This document shows, piece after piece, positions 6,985-12,345 of a DNA stretch of 12,345 nt; the first letter of the stretch is position 1, and every line of letters begins with the position of its first letter. Made by a program: the position numbers and the translations under genes. Origin of the DNA: Chloroflexota bacterium (lineage in GTDB: Bacteria; Chloroflexota; Dehalococcoidia; Tepidiformales; Tepidiformaceae); the NCBI GenBank assembly GCA_025350285.1, contig JANXYE010000044.1, positions 1 through 12,345 on the forward strand, written 5' to 3'. A model generated the notes under the pieces. That model ran no database searches. It was not told the origin of the DNA and was given only the letters and a program-made list of their open reading frames with translations.

Positions 6985-7359
6985 ATGGGATTGCTCGGCG
7001 ACCTCCTCGGAGCCGCACCCGGCTCGCTCCTGCTCGTTTCGCCGCCGGACACCGCGCTCGCGGAGGCCGCCGGCTTGAAGCCACGGCCTTCCATCGTCTC
7101 GGGAATGCGGACGGCGGAGCCCGCGGCGTGTATCGTCTGGTGGCCAGAGGCCGAGGATCTGACGGAGGTGGCCCTCGCCCGTCTGCGCTGGCTCCTGGAG
7201 AACTCGCGCGGGCTGGCATGGGTGATCATCGATCCCGCGGAGGGACTTCCCGCCGCGGCGCAGGTGACCGAACAACTGGCCTCCGCCGGGCTCACACCGG
7301 CGGAACAGAAATCGCTCGGCGGATCGCAAACCGCCCTGCGCATTGGAGGAGACAAATGA
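6985..7359 (+). CDS. DUF3052-like small protein
   Basis: A 124-residue cytoplasmic protein. Its pattern, a short beta-alpha start (LLLVSPPD), an AACIVWWPEAEDL segment, an ARLRWLLENSRGLAWVIID strand-helix region and a final QTALRI strand, recalls DUF3052 proteins, whose central part reads like a degenerate Rossmann-type domain; no catalytic residue stands out. The DUF call is by memory of the pattern and moderate. There is no clear Shine-Dalgarno before ATG 6985, only 27 bp after proS, so it probably depends on read-through or coupling. Its TGA overlaps the ATG of the next gene (ATGA), a strong sign of translational coupling with the DinB-like protein. Confidence 0.8.
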   Translation: MGLLGDLLGAAPGSLLLVSPPDTALAEAAGLKPRPSIVSGMRTAEPAACIVWWPEAEDLTEVALARLRWLLENSRGLAWVIIDPAEGLPAAAQVTEQLASAGLTPAEQKSLGGSQTALRIGGDK

Positions 7360-7886
7360 ACCGCATCGAAATCGAAAGCGCCCTGAACAAGGACCGCGCC
7401 TGGCTCATCGAGACCTACGCGGAGATGTCCGAAGAGGAGTTGCTCAAGCCCGCCACCCCGAGCGAGCACGACAAGGCCACGATGTGGAACGCCAAGGATC
7501 ACCTGGTCCACCTGGCCCTCATCGAGTTCAACTTCGCGAAGATGATTCGGCGCCACCTGGAAGGGGATCCGAACCCGGTCGCCCTGCGGACCGACGCCTC
7601 CGGCCGGGAACGCCCGATGGAAGAGATCATGGCGGGCGTCCACGCCTGGACCGAGGACTGGATGCTGAAGCAGCAGGGCAAGTCGCTGAACGAATGCATC
7701 CAGGTTGGGCAGGAGGCCCGCGCGGAGAGCTTCAAGCTCCTCGGCGAGCTGAGCGACGCCCAACTGGCGGAAAAGCTCCCCGGAGCGCCATGGGCCGATG
7801 GCACAATCGGCGGCGTCATTTCGGCCAATGCCGGACACGGGCGCATGCACTACCAGTGGGTGAAGGATGGCTGGGCGGCGCGCTAG
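7356..7886 (+). CDS. DinB/DfsB-like four-helix bundle protein
   Basis: A 176-residue protein beginning MNRIEIESALNKDRAWLIETY. It fits the DinB-like (YfiT/DfsB) superfamily: a four-helix bundle binding a divalent metal with one His from helix two and an HxxxH pair from the last helix. Here the candidates are H49 or H52 (KDHLVHLALIE) and H161 with H165 (GHGRMHYQW). Many members use the metal for thiol-transfer chemistry with bacillithiol or mycothiol, and others are stress proteins of unknown function. GGAGGA precedes ATG 7356, which overlaps the stop of the DUF3052-like gene. A longer reading in this frame from 7128 has no support. It is the last gene before a strong hairpin at 7900. Confidence 0.88.
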   Translation: MNRIEIESALNKDRAWLIETYAEMSEEELLKPATPSEHDKATMWNAKDHLVHLALIEFNFAKMIRRHLEGDPNPVALRTDASGRERPMEEIMAGVHAWTEDWMLKQQGKSLNECIQVGQEARAESFKLLGELSDAQLAEKLPGAPWADGTIGGVISANAGHGRMHYQWVKDGWAAR

Positions 7887-7899
7887 CCTCATTCCCCGA

Positions 7900-7929
7900 C
7901 CCCTTCCCCAGGCGCCGCGGGAGAAGGGG
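7900..7929 (+). terminator. Strong GC hairpin ending the central operon
   Basis: CCCCTTC (7900-7906) pairs with GAAGGGG (7923-7929), extended inward by CCC/GGG (7907-7909 with 7919-7921) past one bulged A. It starts 13 bp after the DinB-like stop and marks the likely end of the operon begun at the CIRCE site. There is no T-tract. The sequence has the look of a repetitive extragenic palindrome and may recur elsewhere in the genome. The rest of the 7887-8047 gap shows only a 10-bp GC palindrome at 8020-8029 and no clear promoter. Confidence 0.6.
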
Positions 7930-8047
7930 CCCTTCCTAGAGAGCGTCCGCAATGGCCGCGGAAGGTCCGCCGTTTCGGCAACGCCTGGCGGATGGCAGAA
8001 TACGAACAGATACATGTCGCCGGCGCCGGTGCGTCGTGGAGGGGTCA

Positions 8048-8281
8048 ATGCCGGGAACCGCGAAATGCGTGCGCTGCTACACCGGGCTCACGGAAGCGCC
8101 CTACCTCATGGCTGGCCGCGCCTTTTGCTGCCAGAGCTGTTCGGTGGGCTCCGCTTGCGAACACCAGGGCGTGCATCGCGCCGCGAATGTCCGCCGTTAC
8201 GACACGATGTTCGACCGCTTCCGCCAGGCCGCAACCGAGGCGACGCCCTATGAGCCCAGACGACGGGGGAACCTGCTGTGA
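8048..8281 (+). CDS. Small cysteine-rich putative zinc-binding protein
   Basis: A 77-residue protein of unknown function. A CVRC pair (C7, C10) is followed by AFCCQSC (C27, C28, C31), C37, and H39 and H43. This CxxC-x16-CCxxC arrangement with a following Gly/Cys/His run recalls a treble-clef or small bacterial metallothionein-like knuckle (compare the YCCEAC segment of SmtA), and it probably binds one zinc ion or more. The C-terminal half is basic and helical-looking (RRYDTMFDRFRQA). GGAGGGG four bases before ATG 8048 fixes the start. Its TGA overlaps the GTG start of the next gene by 4 bp (GTGA), so the two are translated together. The metal-binding reading is inferred from spacing only. Confidence 0.75.
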   Translation: MPGTAKCVRCYTGLTEAPYLMAGRAFCCQSCSVGSACEHQGVHRAANVRRYDTMFDRFRQAATEATPYEPRRRGNLL

Positions 8282-9123
8282 AGATCACGGACTTTCGGGT
8301 TGGCGACGCGTTGCCCGAACACCGGTCCTTCGCCCAAAACGGCGCGGCTCATTCGGAAAACAAGATCCACGATGACACCGTAGCCCGCCAGTATGGGTTC
8401 TCCGGCGGGCTCGTACCGGGCGTCACCGTGCACGCCTATATGACGCGCCCGCTGGTGACCGCCTTCGGCCGCGACTGGGTGGAGCGCGGGACCATTTCGA
8501 CGCGCTTCAACAAGCCCTTCTACGAGGGCGGCCTCGTGATCGCGCGAGCTTTCGTGACGGCCGTCTCGGAAAAGGGTATCGAGGCCGAACTCCAGGCGCT
8601 GAACGAACACGAAGACATCTGCGCGGTGGGTACAGCCTCGCTCCCGGCGGAAGCTCACGAAGCCCCGCCGCCCGGCGAGTTCCCTGAGGCTTCGCTTCCC
8701 GCCATGCGGCCGCCCGCGACCGCCTCCATCCTCGGCGAGATGAACGTCATGGGCTCGTTGACACAGACCTGGGATCCGGACCAAAACGAGGCGTTCCTCG
8801 ACGAAATCGAGGACGACCTTCCCTTGTGGCGCGGCCCGGAGGCTGTGCTGCACCCCGGCTACCTGATTCGGTTCGCCAACACCATTCTCGTGCGCAACGT
8901 CGAACTCGGGCCCTGGATCCACGTTTCCAGCGACGTAACCCACTTCCGCGCTATCCCCACCGGCGTGGGGTTCACGACGCGGGGACGGGTACTCGAGACA
9001 TTCGAACGCAAGGGCCACAAGTTCGCCGTGCTCGATGTGCTCGTCGCCACGGATTCTGGAGAACCAGCGATGCGTGCCCGTCATACCGCTATCTATGAGG
9101 TCCGCAAGCTGAGCAACGCCTGA
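8278..9123 (+). CDS. MaoC-like double-hotdog protein
   Basis: A 281-residue protein with two hotdog-fold halves. The N-terminal half has the hydratase-2-like segment SENKIHDDTVARQYGFSGGLVPG (written in pieces: SENKIHDDTVA, residues 26-36, then GFSGGLVPG). The C-terminal half (about 190-281) has LHPGYLIRFANTILV and a beta-sheet-rich ending. The classical (R)-specific enoyl-CoA hydratase motif needs Asp two residues before Asn (DxN) and His three after it; here N28 and H31 are kept but the Asp is replaced by S26. The protein may thus use E27, have altered chemistry, or only bind acyl-CoA. Hydratases of this type serve fatty acid or polyester metabolism. Start GTG 8278 overlaps the preceding gene; GGGGGA lies upstream. 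Confidence 0.88.
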   Translation: MKITDFRVGDALPEHRSFAQNGAAHSENKIHDDTVARQYGFSGGLVPGVTVHAYMTRPLVTAFGRDWVERGTISTRFNKPFYEGGLVIARAFVTAVSEKGIEAELQALNEHEDICAVGTASLPAEAHEAPPPGEFPEASLPAMRPPATASILGEMNVMGSLTQTWDPDQNEAFLDEIEDDLPLWRGPEAVLHPGYLIRFANTILVRNVELGPWIHVSSDVTHFRAIPTGVGFTTRGRVLETFERKGHKFAVLDVLVATDSGEPAMRARHTAIYEVRKLSNA

Positions 9124-9175
9124 CCGCCGTTCGTCACAGCCTTACATCACACTCACCCGCGAAGGAGGCGTCCCG

Positions 9176-9463
9176 ATGGCGCTCTACGAATATGTCTGCC
9201 GCACGTGCAAATCCAGCTTCACGAAACGCATGCCGATGACCGACGTCGTCCAGGAACTGCCGTGTACCACTTGCGGCAAGCCCGCGGGCAAGGCCATCGG
9301 CGGCTGGGCCTTCATCGGCAAAGCCGACGCCTCCCTTGGAGACGGCCCCGCGCCCTGGGACAGCGACGGTGACGGAGACGACGGCGGGGACGATTTTGGC
9401 GGCATGGGCGGCGATTTCGGTGGCCACGGCCATTCACACGGCCCGGGCGGCCATTCCCACTGA
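9176..9463 (+). CDS. FmdB-family zinc ribbon protein with Asp/Gly/His tail
   Basis: A 95-residue second FmdB-type protein. The zinc ribbon is MALYEYVCRTC (C8, C11) and PCTTC (C30, C33), followed by GKAIGGWAFIG as in the family. Its tail is different from the paralog at 4292: acidic Asp/Gly repeats (DSDGDGDDGGDD) and then a Gly/His run ending GHGHSHGPGGHSH, which looks suited to bind extra metal such as Ni, Zn or Cu. GAAGGAGG lies seven bases before ATG. It is 52 bp after the MaoC-like gene and may be in the same unit. The gene ends at a terminator-like hairpin facing a convergent lipoprotein gene. Function unknown. Confidence 0.92.
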   Translation: MALYEYVCRTCKSSFTKRMPMTDVVQELPCTTCGKPAGKAIGGWAFIGKADASLGDGPAPWDSDGDGDDGGDDFGGMGGDFGGHGHSHGPGGHSH

Positions 9464-9536
9464 GTCCAGGGTTCCCAGTTCTGCGTTCTGACTATGGAAT
9501 GCGGCACGCCGACGCCCTGGGCGAACAGCTAACACG

Positions 9537-9562
9537 GCCGGGGTGGCGTGCGTCACCCCGGC
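9537..9562. terminator. Probable bidirectional terminator between convergent genes
   Basis: GCCGGGGTG (9537-9545) and CACCCCGGC (9554-9562) form a perfect 9-bp stem with an 8-nt loop. It lies 73 bp after the FmdB-type stop and 30 bp after the lipoprotein stop on the other strand. On the minus strand the stem is followed by GTGTTAGCTGTT, moderately T-rich, so termination of the lipoprotein gene is the better supported role. Confidence 0.75.
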
Positions 9563-9592
9563 TCCGTATTCCAGGGGTGCTGTTGTTCGAGG

Positions 9593-10072
9593 TTACTGGC
9601 TGCCGAAGTTGAAGTCGGCGTCCTTGCAGTCCTGGTTCTTTGCGGCCACCGCGTCGAGCCGCGCGGACGCGGCGGGGGAGAGCTTCGGTGATTCGAAGTT
9701 GGCGAACTTGGTGGACTTGGCGCCGTTCTTCTTGACGTCAGCGACGGCCTCGTCCAGTTGCTTGACGGCGGCGTTGTGCGCGTCCTTGATATCGCTCGGC
9801 GGGCCAGCGTTCTTGAACGCCTTGGCGACGTTCTCCAGCGGCGCGACGAGCAGTTTGATGACGTCGTCCTCGCTCTTGGCCGTGGCCGCCTTAGAGGAGA
9901 TGTCGGCGAACGAAACGCCGAAGTCTTTGACGGCCTTGCACATGTTGGCCACGTACTTTTCGTCCGAACCGCCGCCACCCGGCGAGTCATCGCCACCGCA
10001 GGCCGCGGCGCCGAAGGAGAGCGCGAATGCACCGAGCGCGACGCCGGCGAGGGTTCGTTTGTTGAAACGCAT
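9593..10072 (-). CDS. Small exported lipoprotein, unknown function
   Basis: A 159-residue protein with a basic N-terminus (MRFNKRT), hydrophobic stretch and a relaxed lipobox GAAAC with acylated C25, followed by a Gly/Asp/Ser linker (GGDDSPGGGGSDE) typical of a mature lipoprotein start. The body is helix-rich and Ala/Lys/Asp-rich with two more cysteines (in NMCKAV and QDCKDA) that could form a disulfide outside the cytoplasm. I do not recognise a domain; the two-cysteine helical body resembles small extracytoplasmic binding lipoproteins in general style only. The ribosome site AGGGAGA lies five to six bases before ATG 10072. It is transcribed convergently to the second FmdB-type gene and follows the secreted lysozyme-like gene on the same strand, separated by a hairpin. 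Confidence 0.88.
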   Translation of the reverse strand: MRFNKRTLAGVALGAFALSFGAAACGGDDSPGGGGSDEKYVANMCKAVKDFGVSFADISSKAATAKSEDDVIKLLVAPLENVAKAFKNAGPPSDIKDAHNAAVKQLDEAVADVKKNGAKSTKFANFESPKLSPAASARLDAVAAKNQDCKDADFNFGSQ

Positions 10073-10105
10073 GGGTTCTCCCTTGTTCCCCGTGGATCTT
10101 AGTGC

Positions 10106-10127
10106 GCGGGCGGGGACCGGCGCCCGC
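10106..10127 (-). terminator. Possible terminator after the secreted lysozyme-like gene
   Basis: GCGGGCG (10106-10112) and CGCCCGC (10121-10127) pair perfectly around 8 nt, 57 bp beyond the stop of the lysozyme-like gene and upstream of the lipoprotein start. No T-tract follows on the minus strand, so it is a weak intrinsic-terminator candidate. On the minus strand TAAGAT comes shortly after it and could be a -10 element for the lipoprotein gene, but no good -35 was seen. Confidence 0.4.
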
Positions 10128-10184
10128 TAACCTTACGATAATTCGACGTTGGCCGGAGGGCCGCCCTGTGGGGTGTCCGGGGCA

Positions 10185-11849
10185 TCAGTTTGCGTCGGAG
10201 GCTGTGCCCGGCGCGACGACCTTGTAGGGGAGCGGATCGCCGCTGCTCATGGCGGTGATCTTGATTTGGACAGCCGTGCCAGAGCCAAACAGCGGCTCGA
10301 TCCAGACGCTGCCCTCCGTCGTCCCGGCGGGTACCCGCCCGGGAACCAGCGTAATGATCAGTTGACTCTGGTAGCCGAGTTGAAACAGCCGCGGGCGCGA
10401 CGGAGGGCCAGCGGTGGGAGACTGAGTGACCACCTGCACCTCGGCGCCGATAGCCACGCCGCCATCGAGCGTACGCGACGCGTCGTCGCCGGGATGGCGA
10501 ACCGCAATCCAGGCCGCCGATGTGCGCACGCGGAAGGGCAATATCCCCGTGCCTGTGTTCTTCACGGTGATCGTTGCGCTCTCCGCCGTCCCACCCGGCT
10601 GCACCGAGAAGGTCGCGGAGGTGGGGCCGGAGAACGTGAACACCGGGGCGCCAAGAAGCGCGGCGGCGATCGCTGGATCGACCGGCGGCGTGTTGTCCTT
10701 ATGGGTCACCACGGGAACAACTGGTGTTGGCGGAACCCTCGGAGTCGCGGTCGCCGTTGCTGTCGGCGTCGGGCTACCCGTCGGGGTTGGCGTGGCGCTG
10801 CCCGTTGGCGTGGGCGTTGGAGGGGGCGCCTGCGCCGGGGTATAGGCGGTGGGGAAGTCCATCTTCGAGCAGCCGCCTGCGAACCCGGCGTCCTCGCAAT
10901 CCGTGAAGTTCTTCGGGTCGAACGCGCTCGCGATTACCGGTTCGGCGAAGTTTGGCATGTTGAACAGCTGAGGCTGCCAGATCCGCGTCTTGGGCGTACC
11001 GCCCGGGGCGCCGACAGGGGCACGCTGTGGCGGATACTGCATACATCCGTAGACCCGCTCCTGGTACGTGAAGTCGGAGTATTTGAATTGCGCGCTAGCG
11101 CCGCCGCCGAAACTGGGCGCCGCCGGATCGTCGCAGTGGAAGAGGAACGGCCGGGTGGTGCCCCCACCGCGCAGGGGATCGCGCATCGGGTTCAGGGGGT
11201 GGTTGCTAAAGGCGAAGCCGTTGTAGCTCCAGATCGCGTAGTACCAGTCTTCCAGGGCCGAAGGGTCGCCCGTACCCGCGAGCGGCCGGTAGCGCGGCGC
11301 GCTGTTCCACTTGTCCGCGAGGATCCGCACCCCCTCCGCGATGTTGAAGAGGAAGTGCGTACCGATAGCCGCCTGGCGGGCCGTCGCCGTCCCGGTCGTG
11401 TTCGTCATCCCGGTGGTCACCTGACCCAACCCATAGCCGCAATCGAACGAAACGAGGACCGGCCCGACGCCGCCAAACGGCACGGACCCTGAGGCGTTGT
11501 TCCAGTTCGCTTCGATCCAGGCGATCGACTTGTAGACGCTGGGCGGGATTGGAGCGTTCGCGTCCGGGGCGGCGCTGCGCGCCAGCCGAGAGCCTTTCAG
11601 CAACCCCTGATAGCGCACATCAATGGTCTCGTTCGCGTTGAGGAGCGAATACGCGGACGTGATCGCTTTACCCGCCGTCGCCAGTTCGATAGCGCGGGCG
11701 TAGGTGACGGTGTAGTTCTCCGATTCGAACGTGTCGAAGTCGAAAGCGCCGGCGTCTCCACAGGCGCGCGCCGTCTCCGCGGGGGTCCGTGTCCAGAGAC
11801 TGGCGATAGCGAAACCGGCGAGGATCATGGAAGCAAGGAAGACTTTCAT
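10185..11849 (-). CDS. Secreted lysozyme-like (SLT-type) protein with Pro/Thr linker and Ig-like C-terminus
   Basis: A 554-residue exported protein. Residues 1-24 form a signal peptide or anchor (MKVFLASMILAGFAIASLW). About 50-235 matches the order of lysozyme-like transglycosylase motifs: candidate catalytic E113 in SIAWIEANW, GYGLGQVTTGM (138-148) in place of the GLMQ motif, and WSYNGFA (207-213) as the AYN motif. Cys at 137, 239, 269, 318 and 327 may form disulfides. A Pro/Thr/Ala/Ser linker (338-380) leads to a beta-rich Ig-like region (about 400-540). The likely role is cleavage or binding of peptidoglycan or another polymer outside the cell. Start ATG 11849 overlaps the TGA of the upstream gene (ATGA); an in-frame extension to 11960 would bury the signal peptide and is rejected. 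Activity is inferred. Confidence 0.85.
   Translation of the reverse strand: MKVFLASMILAGFAIASLWTRTPAETARACGDAGAFDFDTFESENYTVTYARAIELATAGKAITSAYSLLNANETIDVRYQGLLKGSRLARSAAPDANAPIPPSVYKSIAWIEANWNNASGSVPFGGVGPVLVSFDCGYGLGQVTTGMTNTTGTATARQAAIGTHFLFNIAEGVRILADKWNSAPRYRPLAGTGDPSALEDWYYAIWSYNGFAFSNHPLNPMRDPLRGGGTTRPFLFHCDDPAAPSFGGGASAQFKYSDFTYQERVYGCMQYPPQRAPVGAPGGTPKTRIWQPQLFNMPNFAEPVIASAFDPKNFTDCEDAGFAGGCSKMDFPTAYTPAQAPPPTPTPTGSATPTPTGSPTPTATATATPRVPPTPVVPVVTHKDNTPPVDPAIAAALLGAPVFTFSGPTSATFSVQPGGTAESATITVKNTGTGILPFRVRTSAAWIAVRHPGDDASRTLDGGVAIGAEVQVVTQSPTAGPPSRPRLFQLGYQSQLIITLVPGRVPAGTTEGSVWIEPLFGSGTAVQIKITAMSSGDPLPYKVVAPGTASDAN
10710..10838 (-). repeat. Low-complexity Pro/Thr/Ala linker-coding repeat
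   Basis: The DNA encoding residues 338-380 of the secreted lysozyme-like protein is built of short degenerate units such as PTPTPTGSA, PTPTGS and PTATATATP. Such linkers separate catalytic and binding domains of exported enzymes and are often glycosylated. The repeats are imperfect at the DNA level. Confidence 0.7.
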
Positions 11850-12345
11850 CGCTGCGTCCAGCCGAAGAAGCGGGATGCCCCGGGGATCGCCGCCTGGCCG
11901 TTCGCGCTCAACACGGCGAGTGACATCGTCCCGGCGTCCGCGTAGGAATCGCCGCTCCATGCCTGCACCGCGAGGACCTCGCCGCCGGGGGCGTAGTCGA
12001 GCGGGATCGTGAAGCCGCCTGTGGCCGACTGCGCAGCGATCCGTCCGGAGCCCGGGTCGTCGCCGAAAGTCGGTCCCGCGCCCCTGGGCGGCCAGGCGAC
12101 ACCCAGGTGCTGCCCGCCGTCGTCGGCGTACTGCGCGGCGGAGGCGGTAGCCGCGAGCGAAACGACCTTCTGCCGGTACTGGAGCCCATGCGAAACGTCC
12201 GTCTCGATGTAAGCAAGGGCCAAACCATCAGCGCTGAGCCGCCAATCGCGGCTCACGAATGGGCTGAGATCCGCGACCTTGGCGGCGGGCCGCCAGAGGG
12301 TTGAGCCGTCCGCGCCGATAGCCACGTAGAGCAATCGCCCGTCGG
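11846..12345 (-). CDS. Beta-propeller (TolB-like PD40) protein, C-terminal part
   Basis: The gene runs off the right edge of the window; 165 C-terminal residues and the TGA stop are present. The sequence is beta-strand rich, with propeller-blade phrases such as DGRLLYVAIGADGSTLW, LSADGLALAYIE and APGGEVLAVQAW, resembling TolB/PD40-type blades, in which a strand with (S/A)xDGxxLAY recurs. A TTG at 12334 is not a real start, because the reading frame stays open to the edge. The stop overlaps the ATG of the secreted lysozyme-like gene by 4 bp, so the two are translationally coupled and probably work in the same extracytoplasmic process. Whether it is secreted cannot be seen, since the N-terminus is missing. 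Confidence 0.8.
   Translation of the reverse strand, partial: DGRLLYVAIGADGSTLWRPAAKVADLSPFVSRDWRLSADGLALAYIETDVSHGLQYRQKVVSLAATASAAQYADDGGQHLGVAWPPRGAGPTFGDDPGSGRIAAQSATGGFTIPLDYAPGGEVLAVQAWSGDSYADAGTMSLAVLSANGQAAIPGASRFFGWTQR

Noticed and set aside
5113..7329. Very long minus-strand open frame (738 codons) opposite proS
   Set aside because: It is antisense to proS, whose motifs are all intact; high GC keeps the opposite frame open. The translation shows no family pattern.
7128..7355. Extended start of the DinB-like gene
   Set aside because: The extra residues are an out-of-frame reading of the DUF3052-like gene; a strong ribosome site precedes ATG 7356.
8020..8029. 10-bp palindrome CCGGCGCCGG upstream of the cysteine-rich gene
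   Set aside because: Self-complementary GC runs of this size are common by chance in DNA of this composition; no promoter elements frame it.
6567..8048. Minus-strand open frame of 493 codons opposite proS end and the DinB-like gene
   Set aside because: Antisense shadow of three well-supported plus-strand genes; low-complexity translation.
10149..11492. Long plus-strand open frame opposite the secreted lysozyme-like gene
   Set aside because: Arg/Gly-rich shadow with no signal peptide or motif, while the minus strand has a signal peptide, lysozyme motifs and a coupled start.
11850..11960. 37-residue N-terminal extension of the secreted lysozyme-like protein
   Set aside because: It would hide the signal peptide and lie wholly within the upstream propeller gene; the ATGA overlap gives a better start.

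Overview
The window is GC-rich, gene-dense bacterial DNA with 15 protein-coding genes, two of them cut by the window edges, and no RNA genes, insertion sequences or CRISPR arrays that I can see. Codon use is uniformly GC-rich and nothing looks recently transferred. A Chloroflexota-type (Dehalococcoidia or Thermomicrobia-like) organism fits the secreted proteins with Pro/Thr-Ala linkers, FmdB zinc-ribbon paralogs and a HrcA/CIRCE heat-shock site, but this is an inference from style; no marker here fixes the phylum.

Left part (1-2043): the 3' end of an enolase-superfamily (mandelate racemase type) gene is followed on the same strand by a cytochrome P450, probably as a catabolic or modifying pair. 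A 13-bp inverted repeat over the P450 stop codon separates it from a convergent gene for a small membrane-anchored acidic protein.

Two-component block (1807-4152, minus strand): an OmpR-type response regulator overlaps a HAMP-containing sensor histidine kinase by 23 bp; the small membrane-anchored protein lies 80 bp downstream. A perfect 8-bp hairpin in that gap touches the small gene's Shine-Dalgarno sequence.

Central plus-strand operon (4228-7929): a perfect CIRCE operator, with a TTGACA -35 box inside its 9-bp spacer, sits in front of an FmdB-type zinc-ribbon gene. Next come dtd (D-aminoacyl-tRNA deacylase), proS (prolyl-tRNA synthetase with an editing domain), a DUF3052-like gene and a DinB-like gene, ending at a strong hairpin. 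This suggests a HrcA-controlled, heat-inducible unit in which a zinc ribbon and translation quality-control enzymes are co-expressed, which is not a usual CIRCE target and is the most notable point of the window.

Right part: a cysteine-rich mini-protein overlaps a double-hotdog MaoC-like gene by 4 bp, followed by a second FmdB-type protein with an Asp/Gly/His tail (plus strand). Convergent to these on the minus strand are a small lipoprotein gene and a pair of genes overlapping by 4 bp: a truncated beta-propeller-like protein and a secreted lysozyme-like (SLT-type) protein with a Pro/Thr-rich linker and an Ig-like C-terminal region. No gene-free stretch exceeds 300 bp.
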